A stretch of DNA of 64,000 nt from CBDCCV01 sp965215025 (GTDB lineage Bacteria; Bacteroidota; Rhodothermia; Rhodothermales; Salinibacteraceae). Below the pieces are notes generated by a model. It was given only the letters and a program-made list of their open reading frames with translations. It ran no database searches and had not been told where the DNA came from. Positions 35,135 to 43,706 of the stretch are shown in pieces. Each line of letters begins with the position of its first letter. Position 1 is the first letter of the stretch. The DNA is taken from NCBI GenBank assembly GCA_965215025.1, contig CBDCCV010000002.1, positions 930,001 through 994,000 on the forward strand. Reading direction: 5' to 3'. Position numbers and translations under genes: made by a program.

Positions 35135-35580
35135 TCAGTTCGGTGCGCTCACGCGCTGCTCTCCGCGCGAGCCGGCCCCAAAGACGTCCTGCACATTGTA
35201 CCAAAGGAAAAGCGCGCCGTACAGCATCACGTCCCAGGTCCCCGGCGCGTAGTGAGCGGTCCGCTTCCCATCATCCCCTCTGCGTGAGGCGGCATGGACG
35301 CGGCGTGCCGCTCGTCCATCGCCGTGCTGGTATCCGGCGTCGCTTCCGACGAGTTCGGCGCGCTCGTAGCCGAAGGTGCGCCGCTCGTCGGCCTCGCGGG
35401 CAGCCACCTTGCGCGCGACCAGCGCGATGCCCATCGAGGCCGTGTCGTTGAGGTTGTGCGCGGCGTCGGCCAGAAGCGCGAGGCTGCCGGCGAGAAGGCC
35501 AACCACAGCGGAAGCGCCGTTCCCGCGTCGGCGAAGTTGTACAGCGTGTCGGCCAGGAAACGACGTCTCCTTTCATAATC
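35135..35580 (-). pseudogene. Mosaic of cation diffusion facilitator (CDF) fragments
   Basis: One frame reads RRRFLADTLYNFADAGTALPLWLAF, a TM2-like CDF piece. The next reads VGLLAGSLALLADAAHNLND, SMGIALVARKVAAREADERRTFGYERAEL, the N-terminal part of a second CDF (CzcD-like) protein. A third segment (YGALFLWYNVQDVF) is of unknown origin. CDF proteins export Zn, Co or Cd; none of these pieces can function. The mixture suggests recombination between two transporter genes followed by decay. Confidence 0.6.
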
Positions 35581-35585
35581 GGATG

Positions 35586-36338
35586 TCAGCGCCACATGCG
35601 GATGCCGAAGACAAAGGCGCCGGTGTTCGGATCTGCGCCGGCTGCGCGCGCAAGGTCCGCCGTCTCGCCAAGCGCCCAGTCCCACTGGTAGCCGACGTAC
35701 GGGGCCAGCTTGCGGCTGATCTCGTAGCGCATTCGCAAACCCAGCGAGAGGTCGTTCACGCCCGACCCGACGCCCCACTCGGGCACGTCCTGCACCGCGG
35801 CGCTAAGCTCCATCTCCGGCTCCAGCACCAGCCGCTGCGTGAAGAGAAACCCGTAGGCCGCCGTCAGCTCCGCCGAGACGTCGCCCTCGTGGCTGACGTA
35901 GAGCGTCGGCTCGACCTCGACGCTGTACGGGGCCAGCCCTTGAAGGCCTACCGCCAGAAAGCCGCGCGTCTGGGGGTCTTCGCCCCAGCGCGTGTCCACG
36001 CGCGCCCCGCCCACTGCGTCGAAGAAGGGTGTGATGAGCCGGCCGTAGAGCGCTTCGAACTCTACCTCGCCTTCGCCGCCCAGGCCGCCCGCGGTGGACT
36101 GCTCGCCCTCGGCGCGCAGCCAGAGCCGGTTGAGATCGCCGCCGATCCATCCGGTCGCCTCCAGGCTGAGCGGCCGCTCGGAAGGCCCAGGAACGTACTC
36201 GAGCTGGTCGAAGAGGACGAAGGTCCAGATCTCGTCGTCGAAGATTTGCGCTCGGGTCCCCTGCGGCGCGGCAGCCGTCAGGAGGAGCATTGCGGTGACG
36301 ATCATTCCGAGCGTGTACTTGAGACTGCTCATTGTCAT
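35586..36338 (-). CDS. copB: Outer-membrane copper resistance protein CopB/PcoB
   Basis: A 250-residue protein with a signal peptide (LGMIVTAMLLLTAAAPQGTRAQ) and a beta-barrel ending in aromatic FGIRMWR. Family blocks include FVLFDQLEYVPG, WIGGDLNRLWLRAEGE, EALYGRLITPFFDAVGG, TRGFLAVGLQGLAPYSVEVEPTLYVS and LRYEISRKLAPYVGYQW-type sequence. PcoB-type proteins act in the outer membrane alongside the multicopper oxidase PcoA, the gene 100 bp upstream. The Met/His-rich N-terminal extension of many homologues is absent. ATG at 36332 is an alternative start. Confidence 0.9.
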   Translation of the reverse strand: MTMSSLKYTLGMIVTAMLLLTAAAPQGTRAQIFDDEIWTFVLFDQLEYVPGPSERPLSLEATGWIGGDLNRLWLRAEGEQSTAGGLGGEGEVEFEALYGRLITPFFDAVGGARVDTRWGEDPQTRGFLAVGLQGLAPYSVEVEPTLYVSHEGDVSAELTAAYGFLFTQRLVLEPEMELSAAVQDVPEWGVGSGVNDLSLGLRMRYEISRKLAPYVGYQWDWALGETADLARAAGADPNTGAFVFGIRMWR

Positions 36339-36438
36339 TTCCGTCGTTGTTTAAAAGGGGCTATGGGGAGCCGACCGGGGAAAAGGGAGCAGTCCCATGC
36401 ACACAGACGGGGCGCACCCCCCCTTCCCTTCTGCGTCG

Positions 36439-38520
36439 CTACGTTTGCGTCGCTACCTCGTCGTAGTAGAACTCCTCGTCGGAGCCTGGCTCTGGGCTGG
36501 CGTAGAAGACGCGGGCCATGCCGGTGTCCATGTGGTAGAGGATGTGGCAGTGGAAGAACCACGGTCCCGGCTCGACGACCGTCACCAGCCCCGAGACGCG
36601 CTCAGCAGGCTTCACCGTGATCGTGTCGATAAGGGGGCTGCGCTCGCCGTGCCCGTTCTCCAGCTCGAAGAACATCCCGTGCAGGTGCATCGGGTGATTC
36701 ATCATCGTGTCGTTGACGATGGTAAGCCGGATGCGCTCGCCATGCTCGGTGCGGATCGGCTCGGCGTTGGAGTACTCCACGCCGTTGATGCCCCACATGA
36801 AGCGCTCCATGTTGCCGGTGAGGTGCAGCTCGATCTCGCGGCCCGGCGCGCGGAACTCGTCCTTCTTGTCGAGCGCCTTGAGCTGCGAGTAGGTGAGGAC
36901 GCGCCAGCCGTCGCCGCCGAGGCCGATGCCCGGCTCGTGGAGGCGCGAGCGCGTCACCATCGGCAGGCCGGCCTCGCCGGGACCGTGGCCTTCGCTCTGG
37001 TCGTGCATGACCGGCTCGGGGAGCGTCCCTGGGGGGCGCAGGCCGCTTTTGGACTTCGAGGCCATGGCGCCGGCCATCGCGCCGTGGTCCATCTGGCCGT
37101 GGTCGGCCTTCTTCTTCTGAGCGTGATCCATGTCCCCATGATCCATATTGCCATGGCCTGTCCCTTTCATCTGCGAATGGTCCATGCCGCCCATTGAGGA
37201 GTCGGCCATCGAGGAATCAGCCGCCGCGCCCACTGCCGCGCCGCCCTTGTTCATGCCGCCGTGATCCATCTTGCTATGGTCCATGCCCTCCATGCCGCCG
37301 TGCATCATGCCCATATCGGCGTGGGTGAGCACGGGTCGCTCGCGCCGCTCAGGCACCGGCGCCTCCATCCCCTCGCGCGGGGCAAGCGTACCGCGGGCGT
37401 AGCCGCTGCGGTCGATGGCCTCAGCAAAGACCGTGTGGACCTCGCCTGCGGTCGGCTCAACGATCACGTCGTACCGTTCGGCGATGCCGATGCGAAGCTC
37501 GTCGGTGGGCACCGGCTTGACATTCTGCCCGCTCACCTGCACCACGTTCATCTCCAAGCCGGGAATGCGCACATCGAAGATCGTCGCCGCCGAAGCGTTG
37601 ACGAAGCGCAGGCGCACGCGCTCGCCCGGCTCAAAGAGGCCCGTCCAGTTCGCGCCCGGCGCCTGACCGTTCATGAGGAAGGTGTACGTCGCGCCGGTCA
37701 CGTCCGAGATGTCGGTCGCCTCCATGCGCATCCGCTTCCAGCCCAGACGATCCTTGACGGTGTCCCAGAGGCCCTCGTCCCCTACGTCCTCCCAGAAATC
37801 GCCCACGGTGCGCTTCTGGAAGTTGTAGTACCCCTCGCCCTTCTTCAGGTGGGCCATGATGTCATGGGGGTCCTCGAAGGTCCAGTCTGAGAGTAAGACC
37901 ACGTGCTCGCGGTCGTACTCTTGCGGCTCCCTTCCACCGGCGGGGTCGATCACGAGCGGGCCGTAGTGGCCGAGCTGCTCTTGCAGCCCCGAGTGGCTGT
38001 GGTACCAGTAGGTGCCGTACTGGCGCACCTCGAAGGGTCCTGCTTCGAAGGTCTCGCCGGGCGCCACGCCGGGGAAGTTGATCCCGGGCACGCCGTCGAA
38101 GCGGTTGGGGATCAGCAGGCCGTGCCAGTGGATCGAAGTGTCCTCCTCGAGCTTGTTGGTGTAGCGCAGCACGACCTCCTCGCCTTCCCGGAGGCGAATT
38201 AGCGGTCCCGGCACGGTGCCGTTCAAGGTAATCGCGGTGCGGCGCTCGCCGTCCACCGTGAAGGGCGTTTCGGCGATAGTCAGGTCGTATTCGACGCGGC
38301 TGCCGACGCGGCGGGTCGGCTTCAGGCCGGGGGCGCGAGCGATTCCTGCGGCACCTGCGCCGCCGGGCAGGGAGGCGCGCGCCCAGGCGGGCAGAAGCGC
38401 GCAGGTGCCGACCAGCGCGCCGAGGGCGCCGGCGCTGCGCAGAAAGTGGCGACGCGAGACGCCGCGCTGGGTGGCCGCGTCGGGGGGACGGGGGGGCATA
38501 ATCTGATCGTCAGTTTGCAT
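36439..38520 (-). CDS. TAT-exported multicopper oxidase CopA/PcoA
   Basis: A 693-residue protein from ATG 38520; the frame upstream of it is not used. The TAT signal is SRRHFLRSAGALGALVG (22-38). The copper sites are HWHGLLIPN, YWYHSHSG, HPMHLHGMF and HCHILYHMDTGM, which contains the type 1 copper ligands. Residues about 385-480 are an extreme Met/His/Asp-rich insert (MGMMHGGMEGMDHSKMDHGG and repeats) able to bind many copper ions. It oxidises Cu(I) to less toxic Cu(II) in the periplasm. It lies between a small secreted protein gene and copB. Confidence 0.94.
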   Translation of the reverse strand: MQTDDQIMPPRPPDAATQRGVSRRHFLRSAGALGALVGTCALLPAWARASLPGGAGAAGIARAPGLKPTRRVGSRVEYDLTIAETPFTVDGERRTAITLNGTVPGPLIRLREGEEVVLRYTNKLEEDTSIHWHGLLIPNRFDGVPGINFPGVAPGETFEAGPFEVRQYGTYWYHSHSGLQEQLGHYGPLVIDPAGGREPQEYDREHVVLLSDWTFEDPHDIMAHLKKGEGYYNFQKRTVGDFWEDVGDEGLWDTVKDRLGWKRMRMEATDISDVTGATYTFLMNGQAPGANWTGLFEPGERVRLRFVNASAATIFDVRIPGLEMNVVQVSGQNVKPVPTDELRIGIAERYDVIVEPTAGEVHTVFAEAIDRSGYARGTLAPREGMEAPVPERRERPVLTHADMGMMHGGMEGMDHSKMDHGGMNKGGAAVGAAADSSMADSSMGGMDHSQMKGTGHGNMDHGDMDHAQKKKADHGQMDHGAMAGAMASKSKSGLRPPGTLPEPVMHDQSEGHGPGEAGLPMVTRSRLHEPGIGLGGDGWRVLTYSQLKALDKKDEFRAPGREIELHLTGNMERFMWGINGVEYSNAEPIRTEHGERIRLTIVNDTMMNHPMHLHGMFFELENGHGERSPLIDTITVKPAERVSGLVTVVEPGPWFFHCHILYHMDTGMARVFYASPEPGSDEEFYYDEVATQT

Positions 38521-38710
38521 AGCTGTCGTTCTTCCGTTCGGGAAAAAGAGGGAATCTGACGCACCGGCATAGCGTGCCCGGCGCGTGCGAAGGAGGGGGA
38601 GCGGGCAGCCCCCTGAGCGACACGGCGAGACTGCTCGCGAGAAGACACCGATCCTTGCGGACGCGCAAGTTGCGCGCAGAAGGACCGGCCGCCGCATTTG
38701 CTTCTGAAAC

Positions 38711-39082
38711 TCAGTTCAGAAACACGGCGTGAACGACGTGGAGACGGACGGGAGGCAACGCTTGCTGCGCGCGTGCCCCTTCAAAAGAAGCGGCCGCGCG
38801 GGGCAAGGAGAGGGGCCCGGCGGGGGCTACCCATGGCGGCTCGCCGGCGGGAAACGTTCCGGAGCCGCCCGGCCGGCGGTCCGTTTCCACCAGCAGCGCC
38901 GGAGCGGTCTCGGTCGGCGCCTTCGCGAGGTGGCAGGGGGCCGTGCAGACTTCCTGCGGGCAGTCATGGTCATTCGACATGGCCTTGCCGGCGGTCCCGT
39001 GGCAGACGCCCGGCAGCGCCGTTCCCAGCACGAAGCTAAGCGCCAGAGCGGCGAGACGATATGTCGTGAACGGTTTGGCCAT
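38711..39082 (-). CDS. Small secreted Cys-containing protein in the copper region
   Basis: A 123-residue protein from ATG 39082, with a signal peptide (FTTYRLAALALSFVLGTALPG) and a mature region containing HDCPQEVCTAPCHLAK, which could bind copper. The rest is Pro/Ala-rich. I do not recognise a family. It is the first gene after ECF-type promoter copy 2 and probably heads the unit with the multicopper oxidase and copB. The 190-bp gap to the oxidase leaves room for another promoter, but none of the TGTAACCG type is there. Confidence 0.6.
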   Translation of the reverse strand: MAKPFTTYRLAALALSFVLGTALPGVCHGTAGKAMSNDHDCPQEVCTAPCHLAKAPTETAPALLVETDRRPGGSGTFPAGEPPWVAPAGPLSLPRAAASFEGARAQQALPPVRLHVVHAVFLN

Positions 39083-39226
39083 GGTTACTGCGCAAATCTC
39101 TTTCCGAATTGAATGTTTCTGACTCGGATTGGTGCGGACAAGGCGGCACTCCGCATCCGCTTTTCGCAGGCGAGTTTTCACAGGCAAGCTGAATGTCTCG
39201 CCGGAAGCGCGCTTCCGTCGCCTATG

Positions 39227-39254
39227 AAGACGCACGCTCCCTCCGGCGGTTACA
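39227..39254 (-). promoter_or_regulatory. ECF-type promoter, copy 2 (before secreted protein/oxidase unit)
   Basis: Minus strand TGTAACCG, 13 bp, GCGTCTT. The -10 lies 145 bp before the ATG at 39082. Confidence 0.85.
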
Positions 39255-39346
39255 GTGGAAGCCTTGGCCTAAGCAGACAGGTCAACAACCCTCCTCTGAT
39301 GACGCTTGAAGATTTATTTGGGAAACTATAGCAAAGTGGGCTGCTC

Positions 39347-41482
39347 CTAATCGATGCTCAGAAACCGTGCATTGATGGCGACCACGACGGTGCTCAGGCT
39401 CATGAGGACCGCGCCCACGGCGGGGCTGAGGATGATCCCCGCCCAGGCTAAGGCGCCGGCCGCCAGCGGGATGGCTACGACGTTGTAACCGGCGGCGTAC
39501 CACAGATTCTGCACCATCTTGCGATAGGTGGCTCGCGCCAGCTTAACCACGTCCGCCGCCGCGCGCGGGTCGCTCTCGACGAGCACGACGTCGCCCGTCT
39601 CGACGGCCACGTCCGTGCCAGCGCCGATGGCGATACCCAGGTCGGCCGTGGCCAGGGCCGGGGCGTCGTTCACCCCGTCGCCGGCCATGGCCACCACGCG
39701 GCCTTCGGCCTGCAGCTTCTTGATGACGCGCGATTTCTCGTCGGGCAGGACTTCGGCGATGACCCGATCCAACCCCAACTCGCCCGCCACCCAGTCGGCG
39801 ACCTCCTGCCGGTCGCCGGTGAGCATCACCACGTCGATCTCCATCGCGTGCAGCCTCCGGACGGCCTCCTTCGACTCGTCTCGGATGACGTCGGCCAGGG
39901 CGAGCGCGCCGAGGGCGGTGCCATCTCGCGTCACGTAGACGACGGTCTTGCCCTGCGCGCCGAGCGCGTCGGCGTCGTGGGGAGGGAGCGAAAGGCCTTC
40001 GCCTTGCGCGGCGCCAGGACTGAGGATGCGCACCATCTGCCCGTCCAGCCGCGCCTCGACGCCCCGCCCGGTGAGCGCCTCGAAGTCGCTTGAGGCCGGC
40101 ACGTCAAGGCCGCGGTCTTCGGCCGCGTGCAGGACGCCGGCGGCAATGGGGTGCTCACTGTGCTGCTCGACGGCCGCAGCCAGGCGCAGGAGATCGTCTT
40201 CTGAAGTGTCGTTAAACGTCAAAACGTCCGTGACGCCGAAACGCCCTTCGGTGAGCGTGCCCGTCTTGTCGAAAACAATCGTGTCGAGGTCGCGCGCCCG
40301 CTCGAAGGCCGCGCGGTTGCGGATGAGGAGGCCCCGCCGCGCGCTCAGGGAGGTCGAGACGGCCACCACCAGCGGGATCGCCAGCCCCAGCGCGTGCGGG
40401 CAGGTGATGACCATCACCGTCACGGCGCGCTCGACGGCGAAGGTGAGGCCCTCTCCGCTGAGGAGCAGCCAGGCGAGGAAGGTGAGCGCGCCTGCGGTGA
40501 GGGCGACAAGCGTGAGGTAGAAGGCGGTCCGATTCGCCAGGTCCTGCGTGCGGCTCTTCGACTGCTGCGCCTCGCGCACGAGGCCGATCACCTGGTTCAG
40601 GTAGCTCTCCTCACCTGTCTTCTCGACCTCCACGATGATCGAGCCGGTGCCGTTCACGGAGCCGGCGATGACCTCCGCGTCTTCGCCTTTTTCTACGGGT
40701 TGGCTCTCCCCGGTGAGCATCGCCTCGTTGACGCTCGTGCGGCCCTCCGCGACGCGCCCGTCGGCGGGGATCTTCTCGCCGGACTTCACGCGCACGCGGT
40801 CTCCCTTCCGCAATTCGGCCACCGGCACGTCTTCGGTCGAGCCGTCCTCACGGATCACGTGCGCTTCCGCCGGCATGAGTCGGGCCAGCTCCTCCAGCGC
40901 TCGGGAGGCGCCCATCACCGAGCGCATCTCGATCCAGTGCCCCAGGAGCATCAGGTCGATCAAGGTGGCCGTCTCCCAGAAGAAAACCATTCCCGAGAGA
41001 CCGAAGACGACGGCCACGCTGTAGACGTAGGCGACGGTGATGGCCACCCCGACCAGCGTCATCATGCCCGGGTTCTTCTCACGAAGCTCTTGGGCCAGCC
41101 CTGAGAGAAAGGGCCAGCCGCCGTAGACGTAGACGACGCTGCTCAACCCGAAAAGCACCCACAAGTCGCCTGGGAAGGAGAGGCTGAAGCCCACCCATTC
41201 CTGGATCATGGGGGTGAGCGCGAGGATCGGCGCGGTGAGGACGAGCGAGACCCAGAAGCGCTGCTTGAAGTCCTCGACCATCATGGCGTGGTGCTCGTGG
41301 TGCCCCCCGCTGCCGTGGTCTTCGTGGCCCTCATGCCCGGCGTGTTCAGCGTGCCCTTCTTCGGCGGCGCTGGTGCGCCCCGCCGCGTGGCTGCCGCGGG
41401 TGCCCTCACGGGAGGCTTCCTGAAGCTCTTCCTGTTCCAGGCCGGGTTCTTCGGCGCGATGGTCGTGGTACTCTTTGTTCAT
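39347..41482 (-). CDS. copB: CopB-type copper P1B ATPase with His-rich N-terminus
   Basis: A 711-residue pump. Instead of HMA domains the N-terminus (about residues 38-70) is His-rich (EHAGHEGHEDHGSGGHHEHH). The intramembrane metal site is CPH in VITCPHALGLAIPL, and the phosphorylation site is DKTGTLTEGRFG; TGESQPVEKG and GDGVNDAPAL are present. CPH-type ATPases export Cu(I)/Cu(II) or Ag(I). It is distinct from the outer-membrane CopB at 35586. It is the last gene of the chaperone-cytochrome unit and its start overlaps the stop of a small upstream frame by 4 bp. Confidence 0.93.
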   Translation of the reverse strand: MNKEYHDHRAEEPGLEQEELQEASREGTRGSHAAGRTSAAEEGHAEHAGHEGHEDHGSGGHHEHHAMMVEDFKQRFWVSLVLTAPILALTPMIQEWVGFSLSFPGDLWVLFGLSSVVYVYGGWPFLSGLAQELREKNPGMMTLVGVAITVAYVYSVAVVFGLSGMVFFWETATLIDLMLLGHWIEMRSVMGASRALEELARLMPAEAHVIREDGSTEDVPVAELRKGDRVRVKSGEKIPADGRVAEGRTSVNEAMLTGESQPVEKGEDAEVIAGSVNGTGSIIVEVEKTGEESYLNQVIGLVREAQQSKSRTQDLANRTAFYLTLVALTAGALTFLAWLLLSGEGLTFAVERAVTVMVITCPHALGLAIPLVVAVSTSLSARRGLLIRNRAAFERARDLDTIVFDKTGTLTEGRFGVTDVLTFNDTSEDDLLRLAAAVEQHSEHPIAAGVLHAAEDRGLDVPASSDFEALTGRGVEARLDGQMVRILSPGAAQGEGLSLPPHDADALGAQGKTVVYVTRDGTALGALALADVIRDESKEAVRRLHAMEIDVVMLTGDRQEVADWVAGELGLDRVIAEVLPDEKSRVIKKLQAEGRVVAMAGDGVNDAPALATADLGIAIGAGTDVAVETGDVVLVESDPRAAADVVKLARATYRKMVQNLWYAAGYNVVAIPLAAGALAWAGIILSPAVGAVLMSLSTVVVAINARFLSID

Positions 41483-41703
41483 TTCTGCACCTTTCTGCTA
41501 ACGAGGACAGCGCCCAGCGATGGATAAATATCTTTTTCCGCGTGAGAAGTGCCGATTTTGGTTGTGGCGTCATAGAGAAGTAGCCTGAGAGGTAGGATTC
41601 TTCTGATCGCTTCGAGCGTGAAGTAAATAGTGGGGGTTCCCGGTCGGAGTTGGGGCAGGCCCCGAGCGCGCAGCTTTCCGTTCTTTCGTCCGGCCATTCT
41701 CAT
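41479..41703 (-). CDS. Possible small basic protein coupled to both neighbours
   Basis: A 74-codon frame whose ATG overlaps the stop of the upstream gene (ATGA) and whose stop overlaps the ATG of the CopB ATPase (ATGA). The protein (MRMAGRKNGKLRARGLPQL, then TLEAIRRILPLRLLLYD) is basic and matches no family I know. The double overlap is the only argument for it; it may be spurious. Confidence 0.3.
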   Translation of the reverse strand: MRMAGRKNGKLRARGLPQLRPGTPTIYFTLEAIRRILPLRLLLYDATTKIGTSHAEKDIYPSLGAVLVSRKVQK

Positions 41704-42449
41704 CCGGTCACTTCCACGACGAACGGGAAAGTCACGACCTCGCCGGCTCGCTTCACCTGCGCCCAGACCTTGTAGTGCCCCAGACGGGGAAACTCGGTGT
41801 GAAACGCCAGCTCCGGGCCGTAGCGCGTCGGCTCCTCGCGCGCGCCGGCTCCCGCATGGTGGCCCCCGTCGTGCGCCGCCCCTTCCACGAACGGATGCGC
41901 GTGCAGAAACGCCTGCGTGTCCTCGCTGATGATGACCATGTGCCCGCCGGCGCCCAGATACGGCTCCAGGTCGCCGGCCGGCTGGTCGCCCTCGCCCGTC
42001 ACGCGCAACGTGAGCGTGGCCGGCCCCTCCGAAAGCGGTTCCGGCTCGGCTTGGAGCCGGGCGCGCAGCCCCTCGCCGGCGGCCACGTCTCCCGTGGTGG
42101 CCCTGAGCGGCTCGGCGGCGTGCGCCTCACCTTCGACGACGACTTCGTGGCGCGCGACTACCTGCCGGCCGGTGGCCTTCGGCACGAAGTCGGCAAAGAG
42201 CACGTAGGTGCCGCCCGCCGGGAATGTGTACGGAAGCGCGAAGGCGCCGTCCTCGCGGCGCTCGGCATGCACATGGTCGAAGAAGCTCAGGTCCTCCGAC
42301 ACGACGATCAGGTGGCTGAGCTGCTCGTGCACGACCTCCAGTTCGTCCGCTACGCGCCCGTCGCCAGCGCGAGGCGTGTACGTCAGTTCAGTCGGCGCGC
42401 CCGCCTGCACGTCGGAGCCGAGCGAAAAGTCTGCGATGTAGGTTTTCAT
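41700..42449 (-). CDS. Copper-region protein of unknown function with YtkA-like beta domains
   Basis: About 249 residues from ATG 42449 (MKTYIADFSLGSDVQAG). Two beta-sandwich-like halves are seen: LTYTPRAGDGRVADELEVVHEQLSHL with FDHVHAERREDGAF, and a C-terminal half with HMVIISEDTQAFLHAHPF and FPRLGHYKVWAQVKRAGEVVTFPFVVEV. Many His and Met residues could bind copper. No signal peptide is obvious. Similar domains occur beside copper ATPases and in YtkA-like proteins; the function is not known. It lies 44 bp after the cytochrome gene. Confidence 0.55.
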   Translation of the reverse strand: MKTYIADFSLGSDVQAGAPTELTYTPRAGDGRVADELEVVHEQLSHLIVVSEDLSFFDHVHAERREDGAFALPYTFPAGGTYVLFADFVPKATGRQVVARHEVVVEGEAHAAEPLRATTGDVAAGEGLRARLQAEPEPLSEGPATLTLRVTGEGDQPAGDLEPYLGAGGHMVIISEDTQAFLHAHPFVEGAAHDGGHHAGAGAREEPTRYGPELAFHTEFPRLGHYKVWAQVKRAGEVVTFPFVVEVTG

Positions 42450-42493
42450 GAGTTGGAGAAGGGTGTTGAAAAGAAAGCCCAGCCCCGCCGGCG

Positions 42494-43105
42494 TCACATG
42501 CCGGACTGCTTCTGCTCTTGCTGCGCCGTTGTGTCGGCGTCTTGTTCTTGCTGCTTGGCCGCCTGCATGGCTTTGTAGCGCTCACCCATCTTTTGGTACT
42601 CCTCCGGGGTCATCTCCGGGAGCTGCCGCACGAGCGCCGTCACGCCCCAGATCGCCTTCTCCGGGTGCGTCGGCCCCAGCGCCATCATGCCCGAATCCAT
42701 GATGCCGTGTTTGATGATCCAGTACAGCTCCTCGTCCGACCAGCGGCCCACGACCTCTGGGTCGGTTAGCTTCGGCGGCTCCGGGTAGACGATCATCCAC
42801 GGGTCGGCCTTTTCGCCGGGGGCGGCGTGGCAGGTGCGGCAGGCGGCGCTGTAATGGCCGTAGAACTGCGTGGCGAAGGCGCGCGAGCGCAAGTCGAGCG
42901 TGTCGGGGACGGCGACGCTCTCGGCGTGGTTTTCGACGGAGTTCTCCATCGTCGTGCGCAAGACCCACTCCACCGGGGCGCTGTGCCCCTCGGTGGCCCC
43001 GACGTTGACTACGCCGCCGAAGACCACCACGAGAAAGGTGACGACGACCAAGAGAAAGGCACCGCCGATGATAGCGGCGAGCCAAAGGCGGGCTTTTCGA
43101 GTCAT
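42494..43105 (-). CDS. Membrane-anchored cytochrome c in the copper unit
   Basis: A 203-residue protein from ATG 43105, with one N-terminal transmembrane anchor (LWLAAIIGGAFLLVVVTFLV) and a class I cytochrome c domain. Haem attaches at CRTCH, and the axial methionine is in DSGMMALGPTHP. The Gln-rich C-terminus ends QQEQKQSGM. It probably donates or accepts electrons in the periplasm; a link with copper redox chemistry is inferred from its place between the chaperone and the ATPase. The longer reading upstream is not used. Confidence 0.82.
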   Translation of the reverse strand: MTRKARLWLAAIIGGAFLLVVVTFLVVVFGGVVNVGATEGHSAPVEWVLRTTMENSVENHAESVAVPDTLDLRSRAFATQFYGHYSAACRTCHAAPGEKADPWMIVYPEPPKLTDPEVVGRWSDEELYWIIKHGIMDSGMMALGPTHPEKAIWGVTALVRQLPEMTPEEYQKMGERYKAMQAAKQQEQDADTTAQQEQKQSGM

Positions 43106-43222
43106 GGCGTGTTCGGGCGCGGTGCTGCGAAGGGCCTCGGTTGCATACTTCCTTTCCAAAAGCCCGGCGAGAGACCCCGCAGCCGCTTTCGGCCACGAGG
43201 CCCGGCGCCGGCCTCGGATGCG

Positions 43223-43444
43223 TCAGGCGGGCTGCATGACCGGCGTGAAGCCGGCATCCTCGACGGCCTGCGCGATGTCGTCTTCGCTGGTTTCGTTGGG
43301 ATCGTAGCGAAGGCGGGCGGAGCCGAGCGCGACGTCCTCGATCTGGAGGCCCTCGACTTTTTCGAGTTCCTTGCTCACGCGCCGCGCGCAGGAATTGACG
43401 CAGCTCATGCCGTCGATGCCGATAGTCTTGGTGGTCTGGCTCAT
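43223..43444 (-). CDS. HMA-domain copper chaperone with CxxxC motif
   Basis: A 73-residue protein from ATG 43444, filling a single heavy-metal-associated domain: KTIGIDGMSCVNSCARRVSK, LQIEDVALGSARLRYDPNE, DIAQAVEDAGF. The metal motif is C-VNS-C, one residue longer than the classical CxxC, as in several Bacteroidetes HMA proteins. It should carry Cu(I) to the ATPases. It is the first gene of its unit, 70 bp after ECF-type promoter copy 3. Confidence 0.85.
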   Translation of the reverse strand: MSQTTKTIGIDGMSCVNSCARRVSKELEKVEGLQIEDVALGSARLRYDPNETSEDDIAQAVEDAGFTPVMQPA

Positions 43445-43513
43445 GGTCAATTCTGTAGGTTGCGGTTGAGAGATTGCGATAGCGAAGCCCTCGGGGAGGC
43501 GCTTCACCGGGTA

Positions 43514-43541
43514 GAGACGCACGCCCCCCGAGGCGGTTACA
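43514..43541 (-). promoter_or_regulatory. ECF-type promoter, copy 3 (before HMA chaperone unit)
   Basis: Minus strand TGTAACCG, 13 bp, GCGTCTC, with the -10 70 bp before the ATG at 43444. Placed just after the terminator of the sigma-factor gene. Confidence 0.87.
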
Positions 43542-43571
43542 CCTGCCGTAGGAGATTTCCCTGTGCCACGC

Positions 43572-43616
43572 AAAAAAGCCTGCCGCCGGCTCCCGAAGAG
43601 GGAGCGGCGACAGGCT
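43572..43616 (-). terminator. Strong terminator between sigma gene and chaperone unit
   Basis: On the minus strand GCCTGTCGCCG-CTCCC folds back on GGGAG-CCGGCGGCAGGC around TCTTC, followed by six T. It isolates the sigma-factor transcript from the copper operon, which has its own promoter. Confidence 0.9.
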
Positions 43617-43706
43617 GCGAGTCTGGAAGCAAGGTTCCGCTGGAGCGGGTCTCCCGCCGAGGTGCGCTTTTCCCGGCCAAGGGGGACGTGTCTGAACGGA
43701 CTACTC

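Noticed and set aside
35376..36620. 414-codon plus-strand frame spanning CDF remnants, copB and the oxidase end
   Set aside because: Crosses three minus-strand genes or remnants and has no domain signal.
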